Assembly: GCF_014174255.1 (NCBI RefSeq) | Contig: NZ_JABEQJ010000005.1 | Location: 1 to 64,000, forward strand | Reading direction: 5' to 3' | Length of the DNA: 64,000 nucleotides | From: Gluconacetobacter sacchari | Lineage (GTDB): Bacteria; Pseudomonadota; Alphaproteobacteria; Acetobacterales; Acetobacteraceae | Shown here: positions 1 through 9,551 of the stretch, in pieces | How the letters are laid out: the number at the start of each line of letters is the position of its first letter | Position numbering within the stretch: the stretch's first letter is position 1 | The notes under the pieces: generated by a model | The model's database searches: none | Seen by the model: only the letters and a program-made list of their open reading frames with translations | What the model was told of the DNA's origin: nothing | Made by a program: the position numbers and the translations under genes

Positions 1-6
1 TCCACC

Positions 7-57
7 GCTCCTTTGGAGCCTGTCTGCAACACTACCTGCGAGGCTCGCAGGTAGTGT
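7..57. repeat. Two adjacent hairpins at the window edge (possible insertion-element end)
   Basis: Positions 29-42 and 44-57 are perfect 14-bp inverted repeats separated by one base, a nearly complete palindrome. Just before it, 7-11 and 15-19 form a 5-bp stem with a TTT loop. Neither hairpin is followed by a T-run on either strand, so an ordinary intrinsic terminator is unlikely. They lie downstream of a gene that loses homology at about 148, so an insertion-element end or scar is plausible. The window stops here, so this cannot be settled. Confidence 0.55.
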
Positions 58-112
58 ACCATTCTGATCTCTTGTGTCGCTCATGCCTCATAGCTGACCC
101 AGACCAGAAAAT

Positions 113-580
113 TCAGCAAGGCGTCACTCGCCGGGTGCTTACCACCACAAAGACGGGAATATCATTGATCCCCATGCGCCACTCGCCCCCATGCGCCGGC
201 ATGATCCTCAGCGCGAGGCTGCGCACTGTGTTCGGTTCGTCATCCTGGAACGGCATCCCGCCGGCCAGCGCGAACCGCCCCACGACCGGCGACCGCACCC
301 GCCCGAACAGCGGAGCACGGGAAAGCGCGGCCCCCGCCCCGCTGCCCTCAAACCACCCCGTCACGCAGAGCCCCTTGGCATGGTTGCGCCGAAAGCCCGG
401 ATGCGGCCCGTCCACCAGGCGAAATGTCCGCATGAACGTTCCGGCCGTCAGCCGGCCCGGCGTCAGCCACCCCGCCGCCAGGCCGAACGCCAGCGCAAGG
501 ACGGCAGGCGTGCCGCACACGACCGCCAGCCGCGGCCATCCCCCCTTCTCCGCCAGCCTGTCGCGTATCAAACCCATCAT
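113..580 (-). pseudogene. Catalase-related peroxidase (SrpA-like), 3' truncated
   Basis: From the ATG at 580 (a second ATG at 577; AGGGG upstream) the product starts with a membrane segment (about residues 14-32). It continues with the haem-peroxidase signature of the SrpA/catalase-related family: HPGFRRNHAKG (about residues 57-67), then GRFALAGGMPF and an MGINDIPVF motif near residue 144. Family members run to roughly 340 residues; this one leaves homology right after IPVF (about base 148), adds eleven unrelated residues and stops, giving about 155 aa. Most of the haem-binding domain, including the proximal ligand region, is therefore missing, and it is probably non-functional. Truncation by insertion or rearrangement is inferred from the abrupt loss and the adjacent palindrome. 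Confidence 0.72.
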
Positions 581-758
581 GATGCGTGCGCCCCTGCAAG
601 CTGAAGGCAAACGTAGCGCACGATCATGGTTTCCCTCGCGGCGAATGCCTCCGCCCTCCCGGGGAAAAGATTTTCCATTCGGGCGGGAGCGGCGCAGCGG
701 CCCGGCACGCGGCTCCGCCGGGCGGGGAACCACCAGCCGCGTCCACCCGTTCAGGCAT

Positions 759-785
759 AAAAAAACCCGGCCCAAGGGCCGGGTC
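759..785 (-). terminator. Intrinsic terminator after rplQ
   Basis: On the minus strand an 8-bp perfect GC stem (arms 776-783 and 766-773, AA loop) is followed by a run of seven T (759-765). It sits about 25 bases past the rplQ stop and closes the long ribosomal protein/rpoA transcription unit. Confidence 0.88.
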
Positions 786-811
786 TTCTCATCAAGCGGC
801 AGGCGTAAAGC

Positions 812-1237
812 TTACGCCGCCAGATCTTCTTCCGAAGCGGCTTCCGGACGCGGGCCGCTATCCTGACCCTTGGCGGAGACATCGCGATCGACCAGTTCGA
901 TCACCGCCATGTCGGCGGCGTCGCCATGGCGGATCCCGGCGCGCAGAACGCGCGTATAGCCGCCGCTACGGGCCTTGTAGCGCTCGGCCACGGCCGCGAA
1001 CAGCTTGGAGACGATCACATCGTCACGCAGCTGCGCATAGGCCTGGCGCCGGGCGTGCAGATCGCCGCGCTTGCCGAGCGTGATCAGCTTCTCGACCACC
1101 GGGCGAAGCTCCTTCGCCTTGGGCAGGGTCGTGGTGATCTGCTCGTGCTTGATCAGCGCGACAGCCATGTTACGGAACATGGCGGCGCGATGGGTGGAGG
1201 TAACGCCGAGCTTCCGGCCGGCAACACCGTGACGCAT
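812..1237 (-). CDS. rplQ: 50S ribosomal protein L17
   Basis: L17 of the large subunit, next to the peptide exit tunnel. The 141-aa product starts with the family signature [11 protein letters not shown] and contains the basic segment that contacts 23S rRNA; after the usual core of about 118 residues it has an acidic, Ala/Glu-rich tail, as in other alphaproteobacteria. It begins 24 bases after rpoA and is the last gene of the alpha operon (rpsM-rpsK-rpoA-rplQ), ending just before a strong terminator. Confidence 0.97.
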   Translation of the reverse strand: MRHGVAGRKLGVTSTHRAAMFRNMAVALIKHEQITTTLPKAKELRPVVEKLITLGKRGDLHARRQAYAQLRDDVIVSKLFAAVAERYKARSGGYTRVLRAGIRHGDAADMAVIELVDRDVSAKGQDSGPRPEAASEEDLAA

Positions 1238-1261
1238 GATAAAGTCTTCCTGTCTTTCCGG

Positions 1262-2281
1262 TCAGAAGGGCTCGTCGAGCCGCTTGGCCAGGTCTTCGAT
1301 ATTTTCCGGCGGCCAGGCCGGCACGTTCATACCAAGGGACAGCCCCATCGACGTCAGGACTTCCTTGATCTCGTTCAGGGACTTGCGGCCGAAATTCGGC
1401 GTCCGCAGCATCTCCTGCTCGGTCTTCTGCACCAGATCGCCGATATAGACGATATTGTCGTTCTTCAGGCAGTTGGCGCTACGAACCGACAGTTCCAGCT
1501 CATCGACCTTACGCAGCAGGTTCCGGTTGAACGGCAGGTCGTCCTGCGGCTCTTCGGTCCGGACCGGACGCGGCTCGTCGAAATTGATGAACAGCTGCAA
1601 CTGGTCCTGAAGGATTCGCGCGGCCAGGGCCACCGCATCCTCGGGCGTCACCGCGCCATTCGTCTCGACCGTCAGTAGCAGCCGGTCATAGTCGGTCACC
1701 TGGCCCACGCGGGTCGGCTCGACCTTGTAGGACACGCGCTGCACCGGCGAATAGATGGCATCCACCGGAATCAGGCCGATCGGCGCGTCCTCGGGGCGGT
1801 TCGCCGCCGCGGGAACATAGCCCTTGCCGAGGTTGACGGTGAATTCCATCCCGAACTTCACGCCCTCGTCGAGGGTGCAGATCACGAGGTCGGGGTTCAT
1901 CACCTCGATATCGTGGCCGGTCTGGATCTGGCCCGCGCGCACTTCGCCCGGCCCGGTGGCCGTCAGCACCATGCGCTTCGGCCCCTCGCCATGCATCCGC
2001 AGCGCGAGCTGCTTGATGTTCAGCACGATGTCCGTCACATCCTCGCGGACGCCGGCCACCGACGAGAATTCATGCAGCACGCCGTCGATCTGGATCGCCG
2101 TTACCGCCGCCCCTTGCAGGGACGACAGCAGCACCCGCCGGATAGCATTGCCGAGCGTCATGCCGAAGCCACGCTCCAGCGGTTCCGCCACCACGGTCGC
2201 TATACGCGTCGGCTGCCCGCCCGGCTCGACTTCCAGCTTCTCCGGCTTGATCAGAGATTGCCAGTTTTTCTGGAGGACCAA
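1262..2281 (-). CDS. rpoA: DNA-directed RNA polymerase subunit alpha
   Basis: Alpha subunit, scaffold for assembly of beta and beta' and target of activators and UP elements. 339 aa, the normal length. The N-terminal dimerisation domain (about 1-235) has the [15 protein letters not shown] motif (35-49). A linker leads to the C-terminal domain (about 250-325) with [12 protein letters not shown]; Arg267 corresponds to the UP-element/CRP-contacting Arg265 of E. coli. It lies between rpsK and rplQ, as in nearly all bacteria. Confidence 0.98.
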   Translation of the reverse strand: MVLQKNWQSLIKPEKLEVEPGGQPTRIATVVAEPLERGFGMTLGNAIRRVLLSSLQGAAVTAIQIDGVLHEFSSVAGVREDVTDIVLNIKQLALRMHGEGPKRMVLTATGPGEVRAGQIQTGHDIEVMNPDLVICTLDEGVKFGMEFTVNLGKGYVPAAANRPEDAPIGLIPVDAIYSPVQRVSYKVEPTRVGQVTDYDRLLLTVETNGAVTPEDAVALAARILQDQLQLFINFDEPRPVRTEEPQDDLPFNRNLLRKVDELELSVRSANCLKNDNIVYIGDLVQKTEQEMLRTPNFGRKSLNEIKEVLTSMGLSLGMNVPAWPPENIEDLAKRLDEPF

Positions 2282-2401
2282 GATGATGGCCTTTCAAAAC
2301 TGATCTGCACCAAGGCAGACGGCACCCGTGCGAACGGATGCCTGATGACACTCAACCCCGCCGGCACCAGGGCCGGCGGAAAACGAACCCGAGCCCGAGA
2401 A

Positions 2402-2794
2402 TCAGACGCGGCGGCGCTTGCGCGGGCGGCAGCCGTTATGCGGCACCGGCGTCATGTCGCGGATCGAGGTGATCGCGAACCCGACCGCCTGCAACGCGCG
2501 CAGCGCGCTCTCGCGTCCCGAACCCGGACCCGACACTTCGATCTCAAGCGTCTCCATGCCATGCTCGCGCGCCTTGCGCCCGGCATCCTCGGCCGCGACC
2601 TGCGCCGCGTACGGGGTGGATTTGCGCGAACCCTTGAAGCCCTGGGCACCGGCGGAAGACCACGCGATCGCGTTGCCCTGGGCATCGGAGATCGTGATCA
2701 TCGTATTGTTGAAGGTGGAGAGCACATGCGCCACCCCCGAGATAATGTTCTTCCGCTCTTTCTTCCGAATACGCGGAGCAGCAGCCTTCGCCAT
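2402..2794 (-). CDS. rpsK: 30S ribosomal protein S11
   Basis: S11 of the small-subunit platform, near the Shine-Dalgarno/anti-Shine-Dalgarno helix. 130 aa, full length, with the conserved core ([15 protein letters not shown] and [20 protein letters not shown], about 30-65) and the basic C-terminus ending PRKRRRV. It lies between rpsM and rpoA with 120 bases to rpoA. Confidence 0.97.
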   Translation of the reverse strand: MAKAAAPRIRKKERKNIISGVAHVLSTFNNTMITISDAQGNAIAWSSAGAQGFKGSRKSTPYAAQVAAEDAGRKAREHGMETLEIEVSGPGSGRESALRALQAVGFAITSIRDMTPVPHNGCRPRKRRRV

Positions 2795-2892
2795 AGTCTT
2801 CCTGGTCCTGTCTGTTCATCGACGCGACCAGCGCCCGACGCACCCCGAAACCCGGGGGCACCGGCACCGGCCGCGAATGCGGCGAGAGCCGC

Positions 2893-3270
2893 TTAGCGGG
2901 TAGCCTTCTTCTTGCCGGCGATCGCCACCGCCTTGCCCTTGCGGGTACGGGCGTTGGTGTGCGTCCGCTGGCCACGAACCGGAAGTCCGCGACGGTGGCG
3001 CAGGCCACGGTAGCAACCCAGGTCCATCAGGCGCTTGATGTTCATCGCCACTTCGCGGCGCAGATCACCCTCGACGCGGTATTCGCTGTCGATCAGCTCG
3101 CGGATCTTCAGGATCTCGTCGTCCGACAGCTCGTTCACCCGGCGCTCGGCCGGAATTTCGAGCTGCTGGCAGATCCGCTCGGCCTTGGTCGGCCCGATGC
3201 CATAAATATACCGCAGGCCAATCGTTACCCGCTTGTTGGTTGGGATGTTCACGCCGGCAATACGCGCCAC
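2893..3270 (-). CDS. rpsM: 30S ribosomal protein S13 (GTG start)
   Basis: S13 sits in the small-subunit head and contacts the P-site tRNA and the L5 bridge. I place the start at the GTG at 3270 because it yields the canonical N-terminus (M)[13 protein letters not shown] and has an AGGAG ribosome-binding site about nine bases upstream; the reading frame stays open upstream but without homology. The 125-aa product ends in the basic [15 protein letters not shown] region. It is the first gene of the alpha operon and has its own upstream promoter-like sequence. rpmJ (L36), often found just before it, is absent. Confidence 0.95.
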   Translation of the reverse strand: MARIAGVNIPTNKRVTIGLRYIYGIGPTKAERICQQLEIPAERRVNELSDDEILKIRELIDSEYRVEGDLRREVAMNIKRLMDLGCYRGLRHRRGLPVRGQRTHTNARTRKGKAVAIAGKKKATR

Positions 3271-3458
3271 GCCACTTACTCCTGTCTGCCCGCGTCGAAC
3301 GGGCCCTTTAGATCGTCGCCGGGGCTTTTCCACACCACCGGCTAGCCGGAGCGTCGTGAACGTGCCGGCACCGCCGGTCAACCCCATCATCAATCGGATT
3401 CGTAATCTCGGCGCACCATGCCGCAGGGACATGGCGAGCCGCTACCTTGAGGGCGCGC

Positions 3459-3486
3459 AATATACCCGCGCGCCCGAGAGAGTCAA
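3459..3486 (-). promoter_or_regulatory. Promoter-like sequence for the rpsM-rpsK-rpoA-rplQ unit
   Basis: Read on the minus strand, TTGACT (3481-3486) is separated by 16 bases from TATATT (3459-3464), a close match to the housekeeping consensus in an otherwise GC-rich region. The -35 lies in the short gap just past the adk stop. A start near 3452 would leave an untranslated leader of about 180 bases before the rpsM GTG, a suitable place for S4-type autoregulation; I did not identify a defined leader fold. Confidence 0.65.
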
Positions 3487-3496
3487 TGAATAGCGA

Positions 3497-4156
3497 TCAC
3501 TTCTTCGTGATCTCGTCCATGATCCTGAAGACCTGTGCCGTCACCGCATCGATGTCGGCCATGCCATCCACCCGGAACAGCCGTCCCTCAGCCTCGTAAT
3601 AAGGCAGGATCGGCGCCGTCTGCGCGCGGTAGGCCGCCAGGCGGGCGGCCACGGTCTCCCGCCGATCGTCCTCGCGGCGGACGAACTCATGCCCGCCGCA
3701 GACATCGCAGGTGCCCTCGACCTTCGGCTTCTTGAACAGGTCGTTATATCCCGCCCCGCAGGTCTTGCAGGTAAAGCGGCCGGCGATCCGGTCCGCCAGC
3801 GCGTTCTCATCGACCTCCAGAAACAGCACGACGTCGATTCGCGCGCCCCGCCGCTTCAGCATCGAATCCAGCGCCGCCGCCTGCCCCTCCGTGCGGGGGA
3901 AACCGTCGAGGATGAATCCCTTCGCGCAATCGGGTTGCCCGATCCGCGATTCGAGCATGGCGATGATCACGTCATCGGGGACCAACTGCCCCGAATCCAT
4001 CAGCGCCTTCGCTTCCCTGCCGATCGGCGTCCCGGCCGCGACCTCGGCCCGCAGCATGTCGCCGGTCGAAATCTGCGCGATGCCGTACCGCGCCTCCAGC
4101 CGCTTGGACTGGGTGCCCTTGCCGGCCCCCGGGGGGCCGAGAAATATGACGTTCAC
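3497..4156 (-). CDS. adk: Adenylate kinase, zinc-binding LID type
   Basis: Interconverts ATP + AMP and 2 ADP in the cytoplasm. The 219-aa product has the P-loop GPPGAGKGTQ (7-16), the AMP-binding region TGDMLR (31-36) and DGFPRT (84-89). The long LID carries two Cys pairs (C130/C133 and C150/C153), which predicts a structural zinc, as in Gram-positive and many alphaproteobacterial enzymes but unlike E. coli. Its ATG overlaps the secY stop by four bases, so the two are probably translationally coupled. Confidence 0.97.
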   Translation of the reverse strand: MNVIFLGPPGAGKGTQSKRLEARYGIAQISTGDMLRAEVAAGTPIGREAKALMDSGQLVPDDVIIAMLESRIGQPDCAKGFILDGFPRTEGQAAALDSMLKRRGARIDVVLFLEVDENALADRIAGRFTCKTCGAGYNDLFKKPKVEGTCDVCGGHEFVRREDDRRETVAARLAAYRAQTAPILPYYEAEGRLFRVDGMADIDAVTAQVFRIMDEITKK

Positions 4157-5499
4157 CGCCCTTTGCCCTTCCCGCGCGCCCGCCGCATCAGCCCCTGATA
4201 CTGGTGCGCCACCAGATGGGACTGGATCTGCGTCACGGTATCGATGGTCACCGACACGATGATGATCAGGCTGGTCCCGCCGAAATAGAACGGCACGTTA
4301 TAATGGCTGATCAGGACCTGCGGCAGCAGACACACCGCCACCAGATAGGCCGCGCCGATGGTCGTCAGCCGCGTCAGGATCCGGTCGAAATAGGCCGCCG
4401 TATTCGCGCCGGGCCGGATCCCGGGAACGAAGCCGCCCTGCTTGCGCAGATTATCGGCCGTCTCCTGCGGGTTGAACGTCACGGCGGCATAGAAATACGA
4501 AAAGAAGACGATCATCGCGGCATAGAACAGCATGTACAGCGGCTGCCCCTGCCCCAGTTCCTGCCCCAGGAACGACAGCCATCCAGGCATCGACGCGTTG
4601 TTCATGAACCCCGCGATCGTGACGGGGATCAGCAGCACGGACGACGCGAAGATCGGCGGAATCACCCCGGCGGTATTCACCTTCAACGGCATGTGGGTCG
4701 AGTCGCCGCCATAGATCCGCTGACCGACCTGCCGCTTGGGATACTGGATCACCACCCGGCGCTGCGCCTGCTCCATGAAGACGATGAAGGCGATGGTCAG
4801 CGCCGCCAAAACCAGGAACACCAGCACGAAGAAGGGCGACAGCGCCCCCGTGTAGCCAAGCTGGAACAGGCTGGCCAGCGCATGCGGCAGGTTGGCGACG
4901 ATACCGGCGAAGATGATCAGCGAAATGCCGTTGCCCACCCCGCGCGAGGTGATCTGCTCGCCCAGCCACATCAGGAACATCGTGCCGCCCAGCAGCGTCA
5001 CCACGCAGGACACGATGAAGAACATCCCCGGCGCGATCACCGCCGATCCGGCGGCGCTATGCATGTTCTCCAGCCCGACGGCGATACCATAGGCCTGGAA
5101 CAGCGCGATCAGTACCGTCAGGTAGCGGGTATATTCGTTCAGCTTGCGCCGCCCCTGCTCGCCTTCCTTCTTCAGGTTCTCCAGCGAGGGAATCGCCGAC
5201 GACATCAGCTGCACGATGATCGACGCACTGATATAGGGCATGATGTTCAGGGCGAAGACCGTCATGCGGCCCAGCGCGCCGCCGGTGAACATGTCGAACA
5301 TGCCCAGGATACCGCCCTGGTGCTGCGCCAGAAGCTGGCCCATGACCGTCGCGTCGACACCGGGAACCGGAATATAGGTCCCCAGGCGGTAGACGATCAG
5401 CGCCCCCAGGGTGAACCAAATTCGTTTCTTCAGTTCCGTCGCGTTGGCGAAGGAGCTGAAATTCAGATTGGCAGCCAGCTGCTCGGCCGCGGAGGCCAT
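4153..5499 (-). CDS. secY: Preprotein translocase subunit SecY
   Basis: Channel-forming subunit of the SecYEG translocon in the inner membrane. 448 aa with a short hydrophilic N-terminus, the family sequence LGTYIPVPGVD (about 39-49), ten expected hydrophobic helices and the cytoplasmic signature ELGQGQ/FNPQETADNLRKQGG region before TM8-10. It follows rplO in the spc operon after a 159-base gap, with adk overlapping its stop. SecE is not encoded nearby. Confidence 0.97.
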   Translation of the reverse strand: MASAAEQLAANLNFSSFANATELKKRIWFTLGALIVYRLGTYIPVPGVDATVMGQLLAQHQGGILGMFDMFTGGALGRMTVFALNIMPYISASIIVQLMSSAIPSLENLKKEGEQGRRKLNEYTRYLTVLIALFQAYGIAVGLENMHSAAGSAVIAPGMFFIVSCVVTLLGGTMFLMWLGEQITSRGVGNGISLIIFAGIVANLPHALASLFQLGYTGALSPFFVLVFLVLAALTIAFIVFMEQAQRRVVIQYPKRQVGQRIYGGDSTHMPLKVNTAGVIPPIFASSVLLIPVTIAGFMNNASMPGWLSFLGQELGQGQPLYMLFYAAMIVFFSYFYAAVTFNPQETADNLRKQGGFVPGIRPGANTAAYFDRILTRLTTIGAAYLVAVCLLPQVLISHYNVPFYFGGTSLIIIVSVTIDTVTQIQSHLVAHQYQGLMRRARGKGKGR

Positions 5500-5658
5500 G
5501 CGCCCGTCCCTTTCAACAACAACAGCGTCACCGCACGAAACGGGACGCTGTCATGACACATCAGCAAGGAGTGTAAGGCGTCGCCTTGCACCAACGCAAG
5601 AGACAACGCCGGGGCCGGTCCGGGGCGGCATGACGGGCACGCCGTCCCGGAACCAGGC

Positions 5659-6150
5659 TCAAGCCGAAACCGTCGCCTCGTCCTGCGCCGCCTTGGCAAC
5701 CCGGACGGTCCCGCCGGCCTTCTCGACCGCCGCGATGGCGGTGGCCGAAGCCCCCGCGACCTCGATGGTCACGGGCCGAGCCAGTTCGCCCTTCGCCAGC
5801 AGGCGGACGCCGGCGAACTTGCCGGACCCCACCAGGCCGGCCGCCCGCAGCACATCCTCGGTCACGGTCGCGCCGGCATCGATCTTGCCAGCCTCGATCG
5901 CCTGGTCCAGGGCACCCAGGTTCACCGGGGCATAGACCTTGCGGAAGATGTTCTTGAAGCCGCGCTTCGGCAGACGGCGATACAGCGGAAGCTGACCACC
6001 CTCGAACCCGTTGAGGGACACGCCCTCACGCGCCTTCTGGCCCTTCACGCCCTTGCCCGACGTCTTGCCCTTGCCGGACCCGATGCCGCGCCCCAGGCGC
6101 TTCTTGCGATAGCGCGAGCCCGCGTTATCGCGCAGTTCGTTGAGGTTCAT
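5659..6150 (-). CDS. rplO: 50S ribosomal protein L15
   Basis: L15, a late-assembly protein of the large subunit. 163 aa, with the Gly/Arg/Lys-rich N-terminal extension [20 protein letters not shown] (about 20-39) that threads into 23S rRNA and a C-terminal globular domain ending in an Ala-rich tail. It starts one base past the rpmD stop and is followed by secY. Confidence 0.97.
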   Translation of the reverse strand: MNLNELRDNAGSRYRKKRLGRGIGSGKGKTSGKGVKGQKAREGVSLNGFEGGQLPLYRRLPKRGFKNIFRKVYAPVNLGALDQAIEAGKIDAGATVTEDVLRAAGLVGSGKFAGVRLLAKGELARPVTIEVAGASATAIAAVEKAGGTVRVAKAAQDEATVSA

Positions 6151-6151
6151 C

Positions 6152-6337
6152 TCAATCCTCCACCTTCACGAGGTGGGCCACCTTGGTGATCATGCCGCGC
6201 ACCGAGGGAGTATCCTCCAGTTCACGCGTGCGGCCGATCTTGTTCAGGCCGAGCCCGACCAGCGTCGCCTGCTGGCCCGGCTTGCGGCCGTTGCCCGACG
6301 CCACCTGCGTGACGCGAACGGTCTTGCCCTCAGACAT
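6152..6337 (-). CDS. rpmD: 50S ribosomal protein L30
   Basis: Small large-subunit protein of 61 aa with the family core [20 protein letters not shown] (about 16-35) and the R-GMI-KVAHLV C-terminus. Its start overlaps the end of rpsE by eight bases, and rplO follows at once, so translational coupling is likely. Confidence 0.95.
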   Translation of the reverse strand: MSEGKTVRVTQVASGNGRKPGQQATLVGLGLNKIGRTRELEDTPSVRGMITKVAHLVKVED

Positions 6338-6908
6338 CGGCGCTCACCTCCGCGGCCCCAGCCACCTCGCGGCGGCCCAGGATGTCGGACACCTTCTTGC
6401 CGCGACGGTTGGCGACCGAACGCGGGCTGGCGCAACGCTCCAGCGCATCGAAGGTCGCCTTGACCATGTTGTGCGGGTTCCGCGTGCCCAGCGACTTGGC
6501 CACCACGTCGTTGATGCCCAGGCTCTCGAACACGGCGCGCATCGGTCCACCGGCGATGATGCCCGTGCCGGCGTCGGCCGACCGCAGCACCACCTTGCCG
6601 GCGCCGAAATGACCCGCCACGTCATGATGGAGGGTGCGGCCCTCCTTCATCGGAACGCGGATCATCGCGCGCTTGGCGCGCTCGGTCGCCTTGCGGATCG
6701 CCTCGGGCACCTCGCGGGCCTTACCGGCGCCATAGCCGACACGACCCTTCTGGTCACCCACCACGACCAGCGCGGCAAAGGCGAAGCGACGGCCGCCCTT
6801 GACGACCTTCGCAACGCGGTTGATCGTGACCAGCTTGTCGACGAGGTCATCGCCCTCGCGGTCACGATCGCGGCCACCCCGGCCGCCTTCTCTCGGTTCA
6901 CGTGCCAT
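6330..6908 (-). CDS. rpsE: 30S ribosomal protein S5
   Basis: S5 contributes to mRNA unwinding and decoding fidelity. The 192-aa product has a charged N-terminal extension ([18 protein letters not shown]), then the double-stranded RNA-binding domain starting [20 protein letters not shown] (about 22-41) and the C-terminal domain with [13 protein letters not shown]. Normal length for the group. It lies between rplR and rpmD. Confidence 0.97.
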   Translation of the reverse strand: MAREPREGGRGGRDRDREGDDLVDKLVTINRVAKVVKGGRRFAFAALVVVGDQKGRVGYGAGKAREVPEAIRKATERAKRAMIRVPMKEGRTLHHDVAGHFGAGKVVLRSADAGTGIIAGGPMRAVFESLGINDVVAKSLGTRNPHNMVKATFDALERCASPRSVANRRGKKVSDILGRREVAGAAEVSADV

Positions 6909-6923
6909 TGCGTGCCCCTTTCC

Positions 6924-7286
6924 TCAGAAGGCGAGACCACCCTCGCGGGCAGCCTCCGCCAGGGCCTTGATGCGCCCATGATACAGATACGAACCGCGGT
7001 CGAAGACGACCTGCGTCACACCGGCCGCCACCGCGCGCTCGGCAACCAGCTTGCCGACCGCGCTCGCCGCGTCGGAATCGGCACCGGTCTTCAGCTGCTC
7101 GCGCAGCGCCTTGTCCAGGCTCGAAGCGGCGGCAAGGGTACGCCCGGCGGCATCGTCGATGACCTGGGCATAGATGTTCTTGCCTGACCGGAACACCGAC
7201 AGGCGCGGACGCCCGCCGCCCTTGCGGCGAAGCTGGAAGCGCAGACGCTGACGCCGACGCTCCCGCAGATCCTGCTGCGTGCTCAT
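6924..7286 (-). CDS. rplR: 50S ribosomal protein L18
   Basis: L18 binds 5S rRNA together with L5 and L25. 120 aa, with the basic N-terminus ([13 protein letters not shown]), the core [19 protein letters not shown] (about 28-46) and the C-terminal [21 protein letters not shown] signature. Its ATG overlaps the rplF stop by one base. Confidence 0.97.
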   Translation of the reverse strand: MSTQQDLRERRRQRLRFQLRRKGGGRPRLSVFRSGKNIYAQVIDDAAGRTLAAASSLDKALREQLKTGADSDAASAVGKLVAERAVAAGVTQVVFDRGSYLYHGRIKALAEAAREGGLAF

Positions 7287-7819
7287 TACTTCTTCTTGCC
7301 TTCCTTGCGACGGATGGTCTCGGTGTCGTAGCGGACACCCTTGCCCTTGTACGGCTCGGGCTTGCGGAAGCTGCGGATATCCAGCGCAACCTGGCCGACC
7401 CGCTGCTTGTCCACGCCCTCGACCACGATGGCGGTCGGACGCGGCGTCGAGATCTTGATGCCCGGCGGGATCGCATAGACGATGTCATGCGAGTAGCCGA
7501 GATTCATGACCAGGTTGCTGCCCTGCACGGCGGCGCGATAGCCGGTGCCGGTCACTTCCAGGGTCTTGGAGAACCCTTCGGACACACCCTTGACCATGCT
7601 GGCCACCAGCGCGCGCGTCGTGCCCCACATCATGCGGGCCTGCGCCTGCGTGCCGACCGGGCGAACCGCGACCTTGTTGTCCGCGATCTCGGTTTCGACA
7701 TGGTGCGACAGCGGCAGCTTCAGCTCGCCCAGCTTGCCCTTGGCCACGAACACGCCATCGACGATCGAAACCTGGACGCCCGACGGAACCTCGACGGGAT
7801 ATTTGCCTACACGCGACAT
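7286..7819 (-). CDS. rplF: 50S ribosomal protein L6
   Basis: L6 lies near the factor-binding site of the large subunit. I start it at the ATG at 7819, which has a GAGGAGG ribosome-binding site and the canonical [13 protein letters not shown]-terminus; the open frame reaches further upstream into rpsH without homology. The product is 177 aa, with two related domains and the C-terminal signature [11 protein letters not shown]. Confidence 0.96.
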   Translation of the reverse strand: MSRVGKYPVEVPSGVQVSIVDGVFVAKGKLGELKLPLSHHVETEIADNKVAVRPVGTQAQARMMWGTTRALVASMVKGVSEGFSKTLEVTGTGYRAAVQGSNLVMNLGYSHDIVYAIPPGIKISTPRPTAIVVEGVDKQRVGQVALDIRSFRKPEPYKGKGVRYDTETIRRKEGKKK

Positions 7820-7829
7820 GTATCCCTCC

Positions 7830-8228
7830 TCAGAACACGCGGCAGAGGACCTCGCCGCCAACATTGGCAGCGCGGGCTTCCGCATCGGACAGGACGCCAC
7901 GCGGCGTCGACAGGATCGAGACGCCCAGGCCGGCATAGACCCGCGGCAGTTCCTTGATCTTCGAATAGACCCGGCGGCCCGGCTTGGACACGCGATGGAT
8001 CTCCTTGATGACCGGCTCGCCATCCAGGTATTTCAGCTCGATGCGCAACTGGGCGATGCCCTTGCGCACCTCTTCCTGGGCGTAGCCCCGGATATAGCCC
8101 TCGCGACGCAGCGCTTCGAGAACATTGGCGCGCAGCTTGGAAGCCGGCGCGATACAGGCCGCATGACGCGCGCGCTGCGCGTTGCGGATCCGGGTGAGCA
8201 TATCACCCAACGGATCAGAAAGTGACAT
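7830..8228 (-). CDS. rpsH: 30S ribosomal protein S8
   Basis: S8, a primary 16S rRNA-binding protein and, in E. coli, translational repressor of the spc operon. 132 aa, complete, with [17 protein letters not shown] at the N-terminus and the family signature [20 protein letters not shown] near the C-terminus. It is 10 bases upstream of rplF. Confidence 0.97.
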   Translation of the reverse strand: MSLSDPLGDMLTRIRNAQRARHAACIAPASKLRANVLEALRREGYIRGYAQEEVRKGIAQLRIELKYLDGEPVIKEIHRVSKPGRRVYSKIKELPRVYAGLGVSILSTPRGVLSDAEARAANVGGEVLCRVF

Positions 8229-8240
8229 CGTTCCCTGCCC

Positions 8241-8546
8241 TTACCAGCTCGACTTGACCATGCCAGGGATCTGGCCACTGGAAGCCAGATCGCGCAGCGC
8301 GATACGGCAGAGTTCGAACTTCCTGTAATTGGCGCGCGAACGCCCGGTCAGCTTGCACCGCAGACGCACGCGCACGCGCGAACCATTGCGGGGAAGCTCT
8401 GCGAGTTTCAGAGTTGCCTCGAACCGGTCCTCGACCGGAAGCGTCCGGTCCATGACAATGTTCTTGAGCGCAATCCGCTTAGCCTTGTCCCGTCCTGCCA
8501 TGCGCTGACGCTTGGCATTCCGGTTAACGGCGGAGATCTTGGCCAT
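8241..8546 (-). CDS. rpsN: 30S ribosomal protein S14 (zinc-free form)
   Basis: S14 of the small-subunit head. The ATG at 8546 gives [16 protein letters not shown] and a 101-aa product, the length of the long class; the in-frame upstream extension is unsupported. It lacks the CxxC...CxxC zinc ribbon of the short paralogue, so this is the C-minus type. The C-terminus ([18 protein letters not shown]) is canonical. Located between rplE and rpsH. Confidence 0.96.
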   Translation of the reverse strand: MAKISAVNRNAKRQRMAGRDKAKRIALKNIVMDRTLPVEDRFEATLKLAELPRNGSRVRVRLRCKLTGRSRANYRKFELCRIALRDLASSGQIPGMVKSSW

Positions 8547-8650
8547 GCCTTGTTCTACCCTCCGGAACCTGTCGGGCCATCCCGACGGTTTTCCAAACAA
8601 CGTGTCTAATAGGTCTTCTGACCTCTGGGCGGAAGCCCCAATCGCCGCGA

Positions 8651-9220
8651 TTACGCGGCGAAGGGCAGATCAAACGCCTTCAGAAGAGCCTTCGCTTCCG
8701 CATCCGTCTTCGCACTGGTGACGAAGATGATGTCCATGCCCCGGATATCGTCGACCTTGTCGTATTCGATTTCCGGGAACACGATCTGTTCCTTCATGCC
8801 CATGGCGAAGTTGCCATGGCCGTCGAAACCCTTGTTGCCGGGCAGGCCGCGGAAATCGCGGACGCGCGGCAGCGTGATGGTCACCAGACGGTCGAGGAAC
8901 TCGTACATCTGGGCGCGGCGCAGGGTCACCTTGCAGCCGATCGGCAGGCCCGCGCGGATCTTGAAGCCGGCGATCGCCTTCTTGGCGATCGTCTTGACCG
9001 GCTTCTGTCCGGCGATCAGCGTCAGCTCGGCAACGGCGGTGTCCAGCTTCTTCTGGTCGCCGGCGGCCTCGCCCACACCCATGTTGATGACGATCTTCTC
9101 GAGATGCGGAACCTGCATCACGTTCTTGTAGCCGAACTCTTCGCGCAGCTTCGCGCGCAGCTCGTCCTGAAAACGCTTCTGCAGACGCGGCACCGCGCGG
9201 GTGGCTTGTACTTCGGACAT
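8651..9220 (-). CDS. rplE: 50S ribosomal protein L5
   Basis: L5 binds 5S rRNA and forms the B1b bridge to S13. The ATG at 9220, preceded by GAGGAGG, gives a 189-aa protein with [21 protein letters not shown] near the N-terminus, a P-loop-like INMGVGEA segment and the [21 protein letters not shown]-terminal region. It lies between rplX and rpsN. Confidence 0.96.
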   Translation of the reverse strand: MSEVQATRAVPRLQKRFQDELRAKLREEFGYKNVMQVPHLEKIVINMGVGEAAGDQKKLDTAVAELTLIAGQKPVKTIAKKAIAGFKIRAGLPIGCKVTLRRAQMYEFLDRLVTITLPRVRDFRGLPGNKGFDGHGNFAMGMKEQIVFPEIEYDKVDDIRGMDIIFVTSAKTDAEAKALLKAFDLPFAA

Positions 9221-9230
9221 CCGCGCCTCC

Positions 9231-9551
9231 TCAGCCTTCGATGACTTCGCCGGTCGCCTTGGCGACGCGGACCTTGCGGCCATCTTCCAGAACCCGGAAA
9301 CCGACGCGCGTCGGCTTGCCGCTCTTGGGATCGACCAGCTTCAGGTTCGACAGGTGGATCGGCATCTCCTTCTCGATGATGCCTCCCTGCTCACCCATGC
9401 GGTTCGGGCGCGTGTGGCGCTTGGCCACCGCGGCACCGCGCACCACGGCCTTGTTGTCACCGGGCAGCACGGACAGCACCTCGCCGCGAGTCCCCTTCGA
9501 GGACCCGGTGGTGACGACGACCTGGTCGCCCTTCCTGATACGCGCGGCCAT
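9231..9551 (-). CDS. rplX: 50S ribosomal protein L24
   Basis: L24, an assembly initiator of the large subunit. 106 aa, with an N-terminal KOW motif ([21 protein letters not shown], about 5-25) and the [12 protein letters not shown] signature in the middle. Its ATG overlaps the rplN stop by one base, so coupling is likely. Confidence 0.96.
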   Translation of the reverse strand: MAARIRKGDQVVVTTGSSKGTRGEVLSVLPGDNKAVVRGAAVAKRHTRPNRMGEQGGIIEKEMPIHLSNLKLVDPKSGKPTRVGFRVLEDGRKVRVAKATGEVIEG

